A stretch of DNA of 64,000 bases from Kocuria massiliensis (GCF_900169715.1 NZ_LT835161.1:859590-923589); one strand, 5' to 3'; shown: positions 7,577 through 17,747, counted from the stretch's first letter. The notes: generated from the letters alone by a model not told the origin. A program made the numbers and translations.

Positions 7577-9364
7577 GTGTCCGACGACATGTCCCAGCCA
7601 TCCCTCTTCGGCGGTGCCGGTGCAGACCTACCGCCCGCGTACCCGGATCGCGCAGCTTGGGGAACCGCGCCGAAGCTCCGTGCGTGGCAGGCGGAGGCCC
7701 TCGAAAAATACTTCGAAACCGAACCTCGCGATTTCATGACCGTGGCGACGCCGGGTGCGGGCAAGACGACCTTCGCGCTCCGGGTGGCCAAAGAACTCAT
7801 GGACCGGGGAAGCGTGTCCCGCCTCACCGTCGTCGCCCCCACGGACCACCTGAAGTCACAGTGGGCCGACGCCGCGGCGCGAGTCGGTATAGCGATCGAC
7901 CCCAATTTTAAGAATTCCGACGGACATCACGCCCAGGGTTATTCGGGTGTCGCCCTGACGTACGCCCAGGTGGCCAATAAGCCGCTCCTACACCGGGCCC
8001 GCACGGAAAATGCCCGCACTTTGGTGATACTCGACGAAATCCACCACGCCGGAGACGCCCTTTCATGGGGCGACGGCCTTCAGGAAGCCTTCGAACCGGC
8101 CTACCGACGGCTCGCGCTGACCGGCACGCCGTTCCGTTCCGACTCGTCGCAAATCCCATTTGTACGTTATGAACGTGATCAAGAGGGCCTGCTGCGCTCG
8201 CAGTCCGACTACTCCTATGGATACGGACCGGCGCTGGCCGACCACGTGGTCCGCCCCGTCATTTTCATGGCGTATTCCGGCCAGATGCGATGGCGCACGA
8301 GTTCGGGCGAGGAAATGGCGGCCGATCTCGGCGAAGGGTTTACCAAGGACATCACCGCTCAAGCTTGGCGCACGGCGTTGGACCCTCGGGGCGAGTGGAT
8401 CCCGTCGGTCTTGGCCGCGGCGGATTCCAGGCTCAGCGAGGTGCGCAGAACGGTTCCCGACGCCGGAGGCCTCGTGATCGCCTCAAATCACGAGGATGCT
8501 CGGGCCTACGCGGCGCGGCTGGAGAAAATTTCCGGCACCAAGCCAACACTGGTCCTTTCGGACGACAAAACGGCGTCCGCACAGATCGACCGCTTCTCCG
8601 AGTCGGAGGATCGCTGGATGGTCGCGGTCCGAATGGTGTCTGAAGGGGTGGACGTTCCCCGGCTGGCCGTTGGCGTTTATGCGACGTCAACGTCGACGCC
8701 GTTGTTCTTTGCCCAAGCCATCGGACGTTTTGTACGTGCCCGCAAGAGGGGAGAAACCGCCTCCGTCTTTCTTCCCTCCGTGCCGATCCTGATGTACCTG
8801 GCTCAAGAGATGGAGGCCGAACGGGACCACGCTCTCGATCTCAAGGACAACCCAGACGAAGTGGACATCGTCGCCGCCGACGAAGGTCTGGACGATCACC
8901 TCATCGACGAGGCGAACCAGGAAGAGCAAGCCAGCTCCAGGTTGGCATCCGGAAAATTCGAGGCCATTGGCTCTCAAGCGTCCTTCCACGGCGTGATGTA
9001 CGACGGGGAGGACTACCAAGGATACGAGGTGGGCTCGGACGACCAAGATTTCCTGGGGATTCCTGGTTTGCTCGATGCCGACCAGGTGGGAACGCTCCTG
9101 AAGCAACGCCATGAGCAGTCACGCCAGCAGGCCCCTCGCGCGACCTCGGCCCCTTCGGTTCCGGACCATCGCCAGCTGAAGAACTTGCGTCAAAAACTCG
9201 CCAAGAACGTGTCGGCTTGGGCCGCTCGTACAGGTGAACCGCATGGTGCCGTCCACAATGCTCTGCGTCGAGAATGCGGAGGCCCGCCAGTTGCTCAGGC
9301 CACTGCGGAACAGATCGAAGCGCGTATCTCGACGTTGCAGCGGTGGTTTATCGGCCGACGCTAG
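7577..9364 (+). CDS. DEAD/DEAH-box superfamily 2 helicase
   Basis: A 595-residue ATPase starting at a GTG. The RecA-like domains carry motif I ATPGAGKTT (57-65), motif II DEIH in VILDEIHHAG, motif III LTGTPF, and motif VI QAIGRFVRARKRGE. The order resembles XPB/Rad25-like and ComFA-like helicases of actinobacteria. A C-terminal part of about 190 residues is acidic and then Gln/Arg-rich, with no domain I recognise. The last 17 bases overlap pncA on the other strand. The substrate (DNA repair or RNA) is not determined. Confidence 0.88.
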   Translation: MSDDMSQPSLFGGAGADLPPAYPDRAAWGTAPKLRAWQAEALEKYFETEPRDFMTVATPGAGKTTFALRVAKELMDRGSVSRLTVVAPTDHLKSQWADAAARVGIAIDPNFKNSDGHHAQGYSGVALTYAQVANKPLLHRARTENARTLVILDEIHHAGDALSWGDGLQEAFEPAYRRLALTGTPFRSDSSQIPFVRYERDQEGLLRSQSDYSYGYGPALADHVVRPVIFMAYSGQMRWRTSSGEEMAADLGEGFTKDITAQAWRTALDPRGEWIPSVLAAADSRLSEVRRTVPDAGGLVIASNHEDARAYAARLEKISGTKPTLVLSDDKTASAQIDRFSESEDRWMVAVRMVSEGVDVPRLAVGVYATSTSTPLFFAQAIGRFVRARKRGETASVFLPSVPILMYLAQEMEAERDHALDLKDNPDEVDIVAADEGLDDHLIDEANQEEQASSRLASGKFEAIGSQASFHGVMYDGEDYQGYEVGSDDQDFLGIPGLLDADQVGTLLKQRHEQSRQQAPRATSAPSVPDHRQLKNLRQKLAKNVSAWAARTGEPHGAVHNALRRECGGPPVAQATAEQIEARISTLQRWFIGRR

Positions 9365-9983
9365 TCGACTCGATGACCTGGATGCCTGCGTCTTCCAGTT
9401 CGGCCACGGCGGTCTCTGCCGTCTCTTCGGCGACGGCTGAGGTGAGGTCAACCAGCACCCGTGTTTCGTAGCCGGCATCCGCGGCATCGAGCGCGGTGGC
9501 CCTGACGCAGTAGTCGGTCGCGATTCCGACGACGTCGACGTCTGTGACATCCTGCTCCTGGAGCCAGTCGTCGAGAGACACCTTGAGCGTGTCTTCGGGC
9601 ATGTGCCCGGGCTCATGCTCGCCCGTCATCACGGAATCCTCGGGGGCCAGGAGGCCCTCGAAACCAGAGTAGGCAGCCTCGTACTCGCCTTTGCGGAACA
9701 TCGCGTCGACGTAGTCCATATCGAGGTCTGGATGGAATGCCGCTCCCGATGAATTGGCGACACAATGCACGGGCCAGGAATTCGTGAAGTCCGGGTTTTC
9801 GCTGAAATGGGTGCCCGGATCGATGTGCCAATCCTGGGTTGTCACCACGACGTCGTAGGCCGCGTGATGCGTCAGCAAATAGGCGGAAATCTCCGCGGCG
9901 ACGTCGTCTCCTCGGTCGGTGGCCAGGGCTCCTCCTCGGCAGAAATCATTTTGGACGTCGACGATCAGCAATGCTCGAGCCAT
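9348..9983 (-). CDS. pncA: Nicotinamidase (isochorismatase fold)
   Basis: Hydrolyses nicotinamide to nicotinate in NAD salvage. The catalytic triad is visible: Asp9 in LIVDVQNDF, Lys98 in FRKGEYEAAYSGF, and Cys159 in GIATDYCVRATALDA. Asp51 and His53 (TQDWHIDPGTHF) are the metal ligands. At 211 residues it has the usual length. It lies 60 bases downstream of pncB on the same strand, so the two consecutive salvage enzymes are probably co-transcribed. Its end overlaps the helicase gene by 17 bases. Confidence 0.95.
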   Translation of the reverse strand: MARALLIVDVQNDFCRGGALATDRGDDVAAEISAYLLTHHAAYDVVVTTQDWHIDPGTHFSENPDFTNSWPVHCVANSSGAAFHPDLDMDYVDAMFRKGEYEAAYSGFEGLLAPEDSVMTGEHEPGHMPEDTLKVSLDDWLQEQDVTDVDVVGIATDYCVRATALDAADAGYETRVLVDLTSAVAEETAETAVAELEDAGIQVIESTSVGR

Positions 9984-10043
9984 GAAATACCTTTCACTGT
10001 GGGGTGGGGAAGACGCGATGGGAGTGCGTCAGGTGAGCGGGGA

Positions 10044-11354
10044 TTAGTGGTCCACGAATTCGGTGGGAATCGCCGGTTCCCCCTCGGAGAGGCGCCGAAT
10101 CGCCCGGGGCAATTCCGCAACCGCCGCAGCGTGCCGCTGGGTGGCTGCGTGGACGCCTTCGGCGCCGGTGGCGCCTGGCAAGACTCTCCCATTGTCGACG
10201 AGGGTGTGCATGAGCGGGCGGTAGCCTTCGGATTCCAAGCAGGCAGGATCGAGGGCAATGGACTCTGCTACTGCGACGCCGCGTGAATCCAGCCGTCTCG
10301 CGGCATGTTTCTCGCCGCCGATGGACCCCTTGCCCTGAGACTTCTTCGCGACCGAGACCATCTCGCCCGCGGAGTTTTCCCGCGAGACGAGCTTGTACAC
10401 CATGGACGAGGTCGGCGCGCCGGACCCAGTGACCAAACGGGTGCCGACGCCATACGAGTCGACCGGCGCGGCGGCGAGGCCCGCAATGGCGTATTCGTCG
10501 AGGTCAGAGGTGACCGTAATTTTCGTGTTGGGATTACCGAGCCGGTCGAGGAGCTCCCGGAGCGCCACCGCTTGGGCCGCAAGATCGCCAGAGTCCAGGC
10601 GTACTGCACCCAGCCGTGGGCCGGCCAGCTCGACGGCGCTACGGACGGCCCGCTCGACGTCGTAAGTGTCCACGAGCAATGTCGTGTCGATTCCCAGAGA
10701 TTGGAGCTGCGCGCGGAAGGCGTCGTCCTCTTCGTCAAAGAGGAGGGTGAAGGCGTGGGCCGACGTTCCAATCGTGTGAAGGCCGTAGCGACGCCCGGCT
10801 TCGAGGTTTGAGGTGCCGACGAAGCCGGCGATGGCCGCGGCGCGAGCGGCAGCTACGGCCGCTTCTTCGTGGGCGCGGCGCGAACCCATTTCTAGGCAAG
10901 GCCGATTCCCGGCGGCCCCGGTCATGCGGGACGCCGCGGAAGCCACCGCGGAATCGAAGTTCAGGATGGACAAGATCAAGGTCTCAAGGACGCAGGCTTC
11001 CGCAAACGGAGCATCAACCTGAAGAACCGGTGAATGGGGGAAAAACGCTTCACCCTCGCCGTACCCTCGGATCGTGCCCGTGAATTGAAAATCTGCGAGG
11101 TAGTTGAGGGTCGCCTGGTCGACGACTCGAGCTTCCTCCAGGTACGCGAGCTGGGCATCGTCGAATCGAAACTTTTCCAATAAGTCCAGGAAACGACCGG
11201 TTCCGGCGAGGATCCCATACCGGCGCCCCGCTGGGAGCCGGCGGGTGAACGTTTCGAAGACGCATCGACGTTGATGCGTGCCGGCGCCGATGGCCGCCTG
11301 CAACATCGTGAGTTCGTAATGGTCCGTGAGAAGCGCGGGGGAGTGGTGAGTCAC
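10044..11354 (-). CDS. pncB: Nicotinate phosphoribosyltransferase
   Basis: Converts nicotinate and PRPP to nicotinate mononucleotide. The 436-residue protein shows the family core: N-terminal LLTDHYELTMLQAA, SRRAHEEAAVAAARAAAIAGFVGTSN, LVDTYDVERAV and VRLDSGDLA. The start is a GTG with TACCCT (11361-11366) ending 6 bases before it, a leaderless pattern; the intervening TGGAGG is too close to act as a normal ribosome site. It is divergent from clpS. Confidence 0.95.
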   Translation of the reverse strand: MTHHSPALLTDHYELTMLQAAIGAGTHQRRCVFETFTRRLPAGRRYGILAGTGRFLDLLEKFRFDDAQLAYLEEARVVDQATLNYLADFQFTGTIRGYGEGEAFFPHSPVLQVDAPFAEACVLETLILSILNFDSAVASAASRMTGAAGNRPCLEMGSRRAHEEAAVAAARAAAIAGFVGTSNLEAGRRYGLHTIGTSAHAFTLLFDEEDDAFRAQLQSLGIDTTLLVDTYDVERAVRSAVELAGPRLGAVRLDSGDLAAQAVALRELLDRLGNPNTKITVTSDLDEYAIAGLAAAPVDSYGVGTRLVTGSGAPTSSMVYKLVSRENSAGEMVSVAKKSQGKGSIGGEKHAARRLDSRGVAVAESIALDPACLESEGYRPLMHTLVDNGRVLPGATGAEGVHAATQRHAAAVAELPRAIRRLSEGEPAIPTEFVDH

Positions 11355-11425
11355 CCTCCAAGGGTACTCATCCGGCGGTACCTCGCCAACGATGGAAGGA
11401 CAGGAACGGGTAGACTCGTCACACT

Positions 11426-11764
11426 ATGGTCAGTCACTCTTCTCGTCACGTCACCCTGTCCAGTGAATCGTCCGCCGAGTTATCGCCCGAAGGCGGGGTC
11501 GGGTTGCTCGAACGAGTTGAACCTGAGACCCCTTGGAAGGTCATCGTGTGGAATGATCCCGTCAACCTCATGAGCTACGTGACCTACGTGTTCCGGGCGC
11601 ACTTTGGGTTTTCCGAATCCAAGGCGCGCACCTTGATGATGGCGGTTCATCAGGAAGGCAAAGCCATCGTCTTTACAGGGGGCCGGGAAGAAGCCGAACG
11701 GCACACGAGCGCATTACACGGCTACGGGCTGTGGGCAACCTTCGAGAAGGACTCCGGAGAATAA
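11426..11764 (+). CDS. clpS: ATP-dependent Clp protease adaptor ClpS
   Basis: ClpS delivers N-degron substrates to ClpC/ClpA-ClpP. The 112-residue protein has a variable N-terminal arm and the conserved core [16 protein letters not shown], then [18 protein letters not shown]. The NDPVN residues form the N-degron pocket. A TAGACT box (11411-11416) lies 9 bases before the ATG. It is followed two bases later by the DUF2017 gene, a standard actinobacterial pair. Confidence 0.95.
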   Translation: MVSHSSRHVTLSSESSAELSPEGGVGLLERVEPETPWKVIVWNDPVNLMSYVTYVFRAHFGFSESKARTLMMAVHQEGKAIVFTGGREEAERHTSALHGYGLWATFEKDSGE

Positions 11765-11766
11765 GC

Positions 11767-12324
11767 ATGGCCAAAGAATTTAAGAATGGACGAAAGGGAA
11801 TTGTCGGCGGCCTCGAAGGCCCCGAACGCGAGTTGCTCATCAAGCTCTTCCACGACGTCATCACCACCCTGGAACCGGAATCGCGTGGAGAAAATGAGGA
11901 TCCGTTGGAGGCCTTGGTCGGGATCACCGACGATCCGGAAATTCCGGAGGACCCGGCCTTGAGGCGTCTGTTGCCCCAGGCCAGCGACGACGACGAGGCA
12001 GCCACGGAATTTCGCCGTTACACCGAGCGTGGAGTTCGGGAGAGCAAAATAGCGCACCTGCGTATGGCCGCCATGGACTGCGAGGCACCGAAGTTGGTGC
12101 TGAACCCCGAACATGCGATGGCTTTCGCCTCGGCACTCAACGACGTCCGATTGGTAGTCGCCACACGTCTGGGCATCGAGTCGGAAGAAGATGCACAGCG
12201 TGTCGCGGAATATACGGACTGGTCACAAGCTCGCGACGTTGAATCCTATATGTCGCTGGTTTATCAGTTCGTCTCCTGGCTACAGGACTCCCTCGTTGAG
12301 GCGATGCTCGCCGACCTCGATTAA
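11767..12324 (+). CDS. DUF2017 family protein
   Basis: A 185-residue protein, starting MAKEF just after the clpS stop with GGAGAAT upstream. Features are GPERELLIKLFHDV, an acidic middle region, a conserved ESKIAHLRMA segment, and a C-terminal helical part ending SWLQDSLVEAML. It is conserved in actinobacteria as the clpS partner gene. The biochemical function is not known to me; the location suggests a link to Clp proteolysis. Confidence 0.88.
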   Translation: MAKEFKNGRKGIVGGLEGPERELLIKLFHDVITTLEPESRGENEDPLEALVGITDDPEIPEDPALRRLLPQASDDDEAATEFRRYTERGVRESKIAHLRMAAMDCEAPKLVLNPEHAMAFASALNDVRLVVATRLGIESEEDAQRVAEYTDWSQARDVESYMSLVYQFVSWLQDSLVEAMLADLD

Positions 12325-12439
12325 TTCTTCATGTCCTCAAGGATGATGGCCTGACCAGGGTGAACTTGGACGCATTGGGGAAGAATGACCGTCATCGATG
12401 CCCCTGATCAGGGCACTTACCGTTACCCTCGAAAGCACT

Positions 12440-13462
12440 ATGAATAGCCTGAATCCAATCGACGATGCACCGCAGATGACGGTGTGGGGTAGTGCCGCTC
12501 CGGCGAGGCCGACGCCCGGAGCGCCCATCGGAGTGTTCGACTCCGGCGTCGGCGGACTCACCGTCGCCAGGGCCATCATGGATCAGTTGCCCCAAGAGAA
12601 GATCATTTACGTTGGGGATACCGCGAATGGACCCTACGGGCCCCTGCCGATTGCGCAGGTTCGAGCTAACGCGTTGCGCGTCATGGACGACCTGGTGGAT
12701 TCCGGGGTGAAAGCGCTCGTCATTGCCTGTAATACGGCATCGGCCGCGGTGTTGCGTGACGCCCGCGAACGATACACCCGGAAATACGGCATTCCCGTCG
12801 TCGAAGTCATTCAGCCTGCCGTCCGGCGAGCCGTTGCCGCGACTCGCAATGGCCAGATCGGTGTTCTGGGTACTGCCGCAACCATCGCCTCGAGGGCCTA
12901 TGAAGACACCTTTGCTGCGGCACCCCACCTGGCGATTCGTTCCGAGGCCTGCCCGGAGTTCGTGGAGTTCGTCGAGCGGGGCGTGACCTCAGGACCGGAA
13001 CTCTTGGAAATTGTTGAGCGGCATCTGGCACCCATTCAAGAGTCGGGTGCGGACACCGTCATCCTGGGCTGCACTCACTACCCGCTACTGACCGGCGCGA
13101 TTTCCTACGTCATGGGTGAATCCGTGACCCTGGTGACCTCATCCGAGGAAACCGCCAAGGATCTCTTCCGAGCTCTCACCAACTTGAATTTGCTCCGGGA
13201 CGAGAGCGAGCCGCCCCACCACGAATTCGTGGCGACAGGACACCCCGAATCCTTCGAACGGGTCGCACGTCGATTCCTCGGCCCCGAAGTCTCCCGGGTG
13301 ACACAGGCCAAGAACTTTGCCGAATCCTTTCCCACCGCGTCACTTGCCGTTGTCCCTGAGAGACGACAGGAAGCGACCCGCACCGTTTTGAACCCCACAG
13401 AGACCGCCCGAACTCACTCCGATGAGTCGCCGGGACGCCACCTTCCGGGAGATTCCCGGTAA
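12440..13462 (+). CDS. murI: Glutamate racemase
   Basis: Interconverts L- and D-glutamate for peptidoglycan. The two catalytic cysteines are Cys97 in [10 protein letters not shown] and Cys211 in [10 protein letters not shown], with the substrate-binding motif [12 protein letters not shown] near residues 31-42. I chose the ATG at 12440, which gives a 29-residue lead into the fold. The C-terminus extends about 50 residues beyond the enzyme core ([17 protein letters not shown] onward), low-complexity and probably disordered. Upstream, TACCCT at 12424-12429 may be the -10 box. The metallo-beta-lactamase gene follows after 33 bases. Confidence 0.95.
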   Translation: MNSLNPIDDAPQMTVWGSAAPARPTPGAPIGVFDSGVGGLTVARAIMDQLPQEKIIYVGDTANGPYGPLPIAQVRANALRVMDDLVDSGVKALVIACNTASAAVLRDARERYTRKYGIPVVEVIQPAVRRAVAATRNGQIGVLGTAATIASRAYEDTFAAAPHLAIRSEACPEFVEFVERGVTSGPELLEIVERHLAPIQESGADTVILGCTHYPLLTGAISYVMGESVTLVTSSEETAKDLFRALTNLNLLRDESEPPHHEFVATGHPESFERVARRFLGPEVSRVTQAKNFAESFPTASLAVVPERRQEATRTVLNPTETARTHSDESPGRHLPGDSR

Positions 13463-13495
13463 CAACGAGATCCGCAGGGATCAAGAGGTACCACC

Positions 13496-14281
13496 ATGGA
13501 ACTGAAGATCATCGGATGCACCGGCTCCTTCGCCGGCCCCGAATCTCCCGCGTCCTGCTATCTGCTCTCCTCCGAGGATGAACACGGCCGGACGTGGCGG
13601 GTCCTCCTCGACATGGGTAGCGGATCCCTCGGGGAAATCCAGAAGCACGTCAACTTGAGCGAGATCGACGCCGTGTTGATCAGCCACCTGCACCCGGACC
13701 ATTGCGTCGATCTGGCCGGTTTCTACATAGCCGCTCGTTGGGACCCCCGCGGTTGGCAAGGTGGACGCATCTCCGTATGGGCCCCATCCGGGATGAGCAC
13801 CTACCTGGCACAGACGCACAGCATGGCATCGGCCGAAATCCTCAAGGACCAGATGGATTTTCATGACTGGTCGCCTGAGGTCCCGGTGACGATTGGGCCC
13901 TTGACGATCGAGCCGTACCTGGTGCTTCACCCCATCGACGAACCGTACGCGCTCCGAGTCACCGAACGAGGCGCCTCGGGGGAGAAGGTTTTGGTCTATT
14001 CCGGGGATTCGGATGCATGCGAGGGTCTCACTCGTGCGGCTTGGCACGCGGACCTCTTTTTATGCGAAGCCGCCTACATGGAAGGTCGGGACGACTCAAT
14101 CCGAGGCATTCACCTCACCGGTGCACGGGCCGGCGAGACAGCACGGGATGCTCAGGTGCGACGACTCCTCCTGACGCACCTTCCGATCTGGAACGAACCC
14201 GACGTGGCGCTGGCAGAAGCTCGGGAGCATTTCGACGGCCCCGTCGACGTCGTCACGCCGCTCGCCACATACACGGTCTGA
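13496..14281 (+). CDS. MBL-fold metallohydrolase (RNase Z/phosphodiesterase-like)
   Basis: A 261-residue metallo-beta-lactamase fold enzyme with metal motif SHLHPDHCVD (about 62-71), YSGDSDAC as the bridging Asp region, and GIHLTGARAGE plus LLLTHLPIW for later His ligands. It belongs to the RNase Z/ElaC and cyclic-nucleotide phosphodiesterase branch. The position between murI and rph is the typical actinobacterial order, in which this gene is of unknown function (Rv1339-like proteins have been reported to act on cAMP). The start follows AAGAGGT. Confidence 0.88.
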   Translation: MELKIIGCTGSFAGPESPASCYLLSSEDEHGRTWRVLLDMGSGSLGEIQKHVNLSEIDAVLISHLHPDHCVDLAGFYIAARWDPRGWQGGRISVWAPSGMSTYLAQTHSMASAEILKDQMDFHDWSPEVPVTIGPLTIEPYLVLHPIDEPYALRVTERGASGEKVLVYSGDSDACEGLTRAAWHADLFLCEAAYMEGRDDSIRGIHLTGARAGETARDAQVRRLLLTHLPIWNEPDVALAEAREHFDGPVDVVTPLATYTV

Positions 14282-14345
14282 TGGCCCCGTTCCGACATGC
14301 CCAGAGTCATGATCGACACGGTGAGAACCTGTGACACGACGGCGG

Positions 14346-14351
14346 TAAGCT
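14346..14351 (+). promoter_or_regulatory. -10 box of rph (leaderless)
   Basis: TAAGCT ends 6 bases before the ATG of rph, consistent with a separate leaderless start inside the murI-rdgB block. Confidence 0.4.
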
Positions 14352-14357
14352 GACACT

Positions 14358-15119
14358 ATGACTTCACAGACCTCTGCGACAGAAGCAACCACTCGAGCGG
14401 ACGGTCGTGCCGTGGATGAGCTCCGGCCGATCTCCATCACCAGAGGCTGGTCCCAAAACGCCGAGGGTTCGGCCCTCATCGAATTTGGCAACACCCGTGT
14501 GCTCTGCACGGCCTCGCTCACCGAAGGAGTGCCGCGATGGCTCAAGGGTGAAGGCAAAGGCTGGGTTACCGCAGAATATGCCATGTTGCCCCGCGCCACG
14601 AGTACGCGGTCTGCGCGAGAATCCGTCAAAGGAAAAATCGGCGGACGCACCCACGAGATTTCGAGGCTCATCGGGCGGTCACTCCGCGCCGTCATCGACA
14701 CCCAGGCCTTGGGTGAAAACACCGTTGTCTTGGACTGTGACGTCCTGCAAGCCGATGGCGGAACACGCACGGCAGCCATCACCGGAGCCTACGTCGCGCT
14801 CGCGGAAGCGATCGCCTGGTCCCAGAAAGAGGGCCTCGTGGACCGACGCAAGCAACCGCTGATCGATTCCGTATCTGCCGTGTCGGTGGGAATTATTGAC
14901 GGCGTGCCGATGCTGGATCTTCCCTACGTGGAGGATGTTCGTGCGGAAACTGACATGAACGTCGTGGTCACGGGTTCAGGATCCTTCGTCGAGGTCCAGG
15001 GAACGGCAGAAGGTGCGCCGTTCGTGAGAGATGAGCTCAACGCGCTCCTCGATCTGGCTCTCACGGGGACCGAGCAATTGGCCGCGATTCAGCGCCAGAC
15101 GTTGGGAGATGCGGCATGA
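14358..15119 (+). CDS. rph: Ribonuclease PH
   Basis: A phosphorolytic 3'-5' exoribonuclease that trims tRNA 3' ends. The 253-residue protein has [37 protein letters not shown] and the active-site region [19 protein letters not shown]. The length is normal. It overlaps rdgB by four bases (ATGA). Confidence 0.96.
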   Translation: MTSQTSATEATTRADGRAVDELRPISITRGWSQNAEGSALIEFGNTRVLCTASLTEGVPRWLKGEGKGWVTAEYAMLPRATSTRSARESVKGKIGGRTHEISRLIGRSLRAVIDTQALGENTVVLDCDVLQADGGTRTAAITGAYVALAEAIAWSQKEGLVDRRKQPLIDSVSAVSVGIIDGVPMLDLPYVEDVRAETDMNVVVTGSGSFVEVQGTAEGAPFVRDELNALLDLALTGTEQLAAIQRQTLGDAA

Positions 15120-15778
15120 ATGCCGCCAGTCAGACGCCACGCGTCGTCTTGGCGAGTCACAATGCGGGGAAGCTCGTGGAGCTTCGGGAACTCCTCCGGG
15201 GCCAGATCGAAGGGCTCGACGTCGATACTCAGGTCGTCGATGCGGGCACCGTGGGCGCGGAGGACGTCGTCGAGACTGGCGTGACCTTCGCAGAGAACTC
15301 CCTGCTGAAGGCTCGTTCCGTGGCGCGCCAAACCGGACTCGTCGCGATTGCGGACGATTCCGGGTTATGCGTGGACGTGATGCAGGGTGCCCCCGGGATC
15401 TTCTCGGCCCGGTGGTCGGGTCGCCATGGAGACGACGGAGCAAACATAGATCTTCTCCTGGCTCAGCTCTCCGATATCGCTGACGAGCACCGGGGTGGAC
15501 ATTTTCACTGTGCCGCCAGTGTGGCGACCCAGAGTGGTTTCGAGGCTGTTGAACACGGTGAGATGCCTGGTCAGTTACTTCGAGCGGTCGCGGGTGATGG
15601 CGGTTTCGGATATGACCCCATTTTTGCCCCCGCGGAACTCGAGGGTGACGAAGCCGGATTGTCGGCCGCACAAATTTCGGCGGCGAGGAAGAACGCCATC
15701 AGCCACCGCGCCAAGGCCTTCACCGCCATCATTCCTCACGTGCGGGCGGCGTTGTCCAAGGATCTCGCTCAAAGGTAG
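15116..15778 (+). CDS. rdgB: XTP/dITP diphosphatase (RdgB/HAM1)
   Basis: Removes deaminated purine nucleoside triphosphates. The motifs are [17 protein letters not shown] at the N-terminus, [34 protein letters not shown] and [10 protein letters not shown], and the C-terminal SHRAKA. The start ATG overlaps the rph stop, so translation is coupled. At 220 residues the length is typical. Confidence 0.95.
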   Translation: MNAASQTPRVVLASHNAGKLVELRELLRGQIEGLDVDTQVVDAGTVGAEDVVETGVTFAENSLLKARSVARQTGLVAIADDSGLCVDVMQGAPGIFSARWSGRHGDDGANIDLLLAQLSDIADEHRGGHFHCAASVATQSGFEAVEHGEMPGQLLRAVAGDGGFGYDPIFAPAELEGDEAGLSAAQISAARKNAISHRAKAFTAIIPHVRAALSKDLAQR

Positions 15779-15783
15779 TCTCC

Positions 15784-16656
15784 GTGTCTCATATGTCTCG
15801 GTTCGCCCGGATGCGATACTTCCCCCTCATCAAGGCTGTTTTGGACCAAGCCGGTGTGCGGGTCGAACCTGACGATTGGGAGGTGCATTCGAACGGCTCG
15901 GCGCACATCGTCGTCAACGCCGGACATCTCCTGTCGGTTCGCGTAGCTAAAGCCCACGATGCCGCCAAGGCAATGGACAGCCGTGTCAGAATCTTGCGGG
16001 CTTTGCCGCGTGATTTGCCGTTCGAGGTTCCGCGACCCCTGACCCGGGTGATCTCACGGGCCGGGTATACCGCCGTGGGATTGACGTGGATTCCGGGCGA
16101 AGCTCGAGACATTGGGCCGGCTCCCGCGCGACCCTTGGGACGAGCTCTCAGAGCGATTGGCCGTATCGATGCGGTTCAACTGGGACCATACGTGGAAAAG
16201 GCCCACTTCCATTGGGGCGGCGACGACTGGGAAGCGACGCTCCGCGAAACCGTGATTCCCCGCCTCTTCACGGACAACCAACGCATGGCCCACCGCATTG
16301 TTGACGACGTATTAGACCTGGACCCCGTGGAGCCGAGGGTGATTCATGGCGATTTCTCGGGCCATAATCTGCTGTGGACCAAAGATAAATTGACGGGCGT
16401 CATCGACTGGGATCACACGGCGATCGGGGATCCCGCGTGGGATATTGCGTCGGCGGCGAACTGGTACGGCTGGGACGTTTTGACCAAATGTGTGGGGAAG
16501 GATTGGGCAGCGCGCGCCAAGATCATTCACCGTCTCATGCCGTTGCAATCAGTGGGTTATGCCATTGTCAACGGCGGAGGCGGGGCCATCGTTCGGCAAT
16601 CCCTCGAGCGCACCGACGCGTGGTTCGAAGAACATAAACCCGAGCTTCCCTGGTAG
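15784..16656 (+). CDS. Aminoglycoside/choline-kinase-like phosphotransferase
   Basis: A 290-residue protein kinase-like fold enzyme. Catalytic residues are visible in HGDFSGHN (188-195) and the metal-binding Asp in VIDWDHT (about 206-212). The N-lobe is AHIVVNAGHLLSVRVAK. The closest recognisable class is macrolide 2'-phosphotransferase/aminoglycoside phosphotransferase-like proteins, common as housekeeping genes of unknown substrate in actinobacteria, so drug resistance should not be assumed. It starts at a GTG five bases after rdgB, probably in the same operon. Confidence 0.85.
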   Translation: MSHMSRFARMRYFPLIKAVLDQAGVRVEPDDWEVHSNGSAHIVVNAGHLLSVRVAKAHDAAKAMDSRVRILRALPRDLPFEVPRPLTRVISRAGYTAVGLTWIPGEARDIGPAPARPLGRALRAIGRIDAVQLGPYVEKAHFHWGGDDWEATLRETVIPRLFTDNQRMAHRIVDDVLDLDPVEPRVIHGDFSGHNLLWTKDKLTGVIDWDHTAIGDPAWDIASAANWYGWDVLTKCVGKDWAARAKIIHRLMPLQSVGYAIVNGGGGAIVRQSLERTDAWFEEHKPELPW

Positions 16657-16685
16657 GAAAGCCGTGCCGCTCCGCCGGCTACTGA

Positions 16686-17747
16686 CTACCCATTCTCGTG
16701 CGTCGACGAGCCGAGGAGGCCTTCATCCCCAGCCAGAGTGACCCATCGTTCCCAGACCAGGCGTAGTGGATCGTCGATGTTTCGGGGAAGGGTGACTCGT
16801 GTCCTCTGGTCCTGGTTCAGGGCGCCGCGCACGACGTCGCTGAGGCCCGTGGCTCTGGCGGAGATCGAGTCCTCCACCACGTGTTCAAGGATCGCTGACA
16901 GCGCTCCATGCAGGTCACGGACGCACTCGGGGGCGTCGTCGGTGTTCCATCGAGTTGGCGATGAAGGGTGTTTTTGCGTGATGTCGCGCAACATCTCCAC
17001 CGTGCAGGGTGCCTTGACGAAAAGCGCCCCGATTCCGCGAAGCGACCCTCCCATGGCCGCATACTGGTCGCGGAGACCACGTTGAGTGGCCGGTCCGTCG
17101 TCGAGCTCGGTAGGCGCCATCTGGAGGACGCTGGCGCAGGCCGACCGGAGGATCTCAGGTGCGCGTCGATCGGTGTCAGAGGCGCCCAGAACGCTTCTGA
17201 GGAGGATCACCCAGGCGACGCCGGTGGCCAAGGCCTCAGGGGAACCGTGAGTCAATGCGGTGACGTTGGCAGCCAATTGGCCCAGGTGGGCGACGGAGGC
17301 GACGGGGTAGAGCGCCATCGGCACTAGCCTCGGGAGGAAAGCCGACGAATCCGCCCAGGGAAGTTCGTGTCGGGCGGGATACTGCATCTGTGCTAGTGGA
17401 AGAGCCGTGGCGGTGGCGGCATCGAGGGTATCGGTGCTCCAGGAAGCGCCGTCAGCGGCTAGGTTCTCCCAATCAGACCTCGGGGGAGCAGGGGCCTCGG
17501 ATTCCACGGGAAGACCCAGGACCCGGGCCCATCGGAGATACTCGAGCCAGACGGACGCGGTTTCATCGGCACTCTGCCCCCGGATCGCCCAGTGGAGAAC
17601 TTCGGTCAAACCCGCCAATGTGGCTGTGGGGCCTAATCCGAGGGGAGCATCCGCCGCTGCGGCCGGTGCGAGGAGGCGATCCAGGAGAGTCGCGTAGCCG
17701 GGTGTCCGCGGGTCGAGTATGGGGAGTTCTCCTGGGGGAATATGCAT
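16686..17747 (-). CDS. Conserved protein, remotely like ADP-ribosylglycohydrolases
   Basis: A 353-residue, largely helical protein. The segments FLPRLVPMALYPVASVAHLGQ and ALTHGSPEALATGVAWVILL resemble the helix that carries GSLMRVAPLGL and the TH-x-x-P-A motif in ADP-ribosylglycohydrolases. The N-terminal metal motif (DDT) and a clear C-terminal DTD motif are not seen, so catalysis is doubtful. I set the start at the fourth codon of the open frame (MHIPPGEL, 17747) because TAGAAT (17755-17760) ends 7 bases before it; the ATG at 17756 overlaps that box. It is divergent from sbcD. Confidence 0.65.
   Translation of the reverse strand: MHIPPGELPILDPRTPGYATLLDRLLAPAAAADAPLGLGPTATLAGLTEVLHWAIRGQSADETASVWLEYLRWARVLGLPVESEAPAPPRSDWENLAADGASWSTDTLDAATATALPLAQMQYPARHELPWADSSAFLPRLVPMALYPVASVAHLGQLAANVTALTHGSPEALATGVAWVILLRSVLGASDTDRRAPEILRSACASVLQMAPTELDDGPATQRGLRDQYAAMGGSLRGIGALFVKAPCTVEMLRDITQKHPSSPTRWNTDDAPECVRDLHGALSAILEHVVEDSISARATGLSDVVRGALNQDQRTRVTLPRNIDDPLRLVWERWVTLAGDEGLLGSSTHENG

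Noticed and set aside
15784-16656. Drug-resistance gene (macrolide phosphotransferase)
   Set aside because: The kinase motifs are real, but base composition and operon position with rdgB are those of a housekeeping gene; nothing points to acquired resistance.
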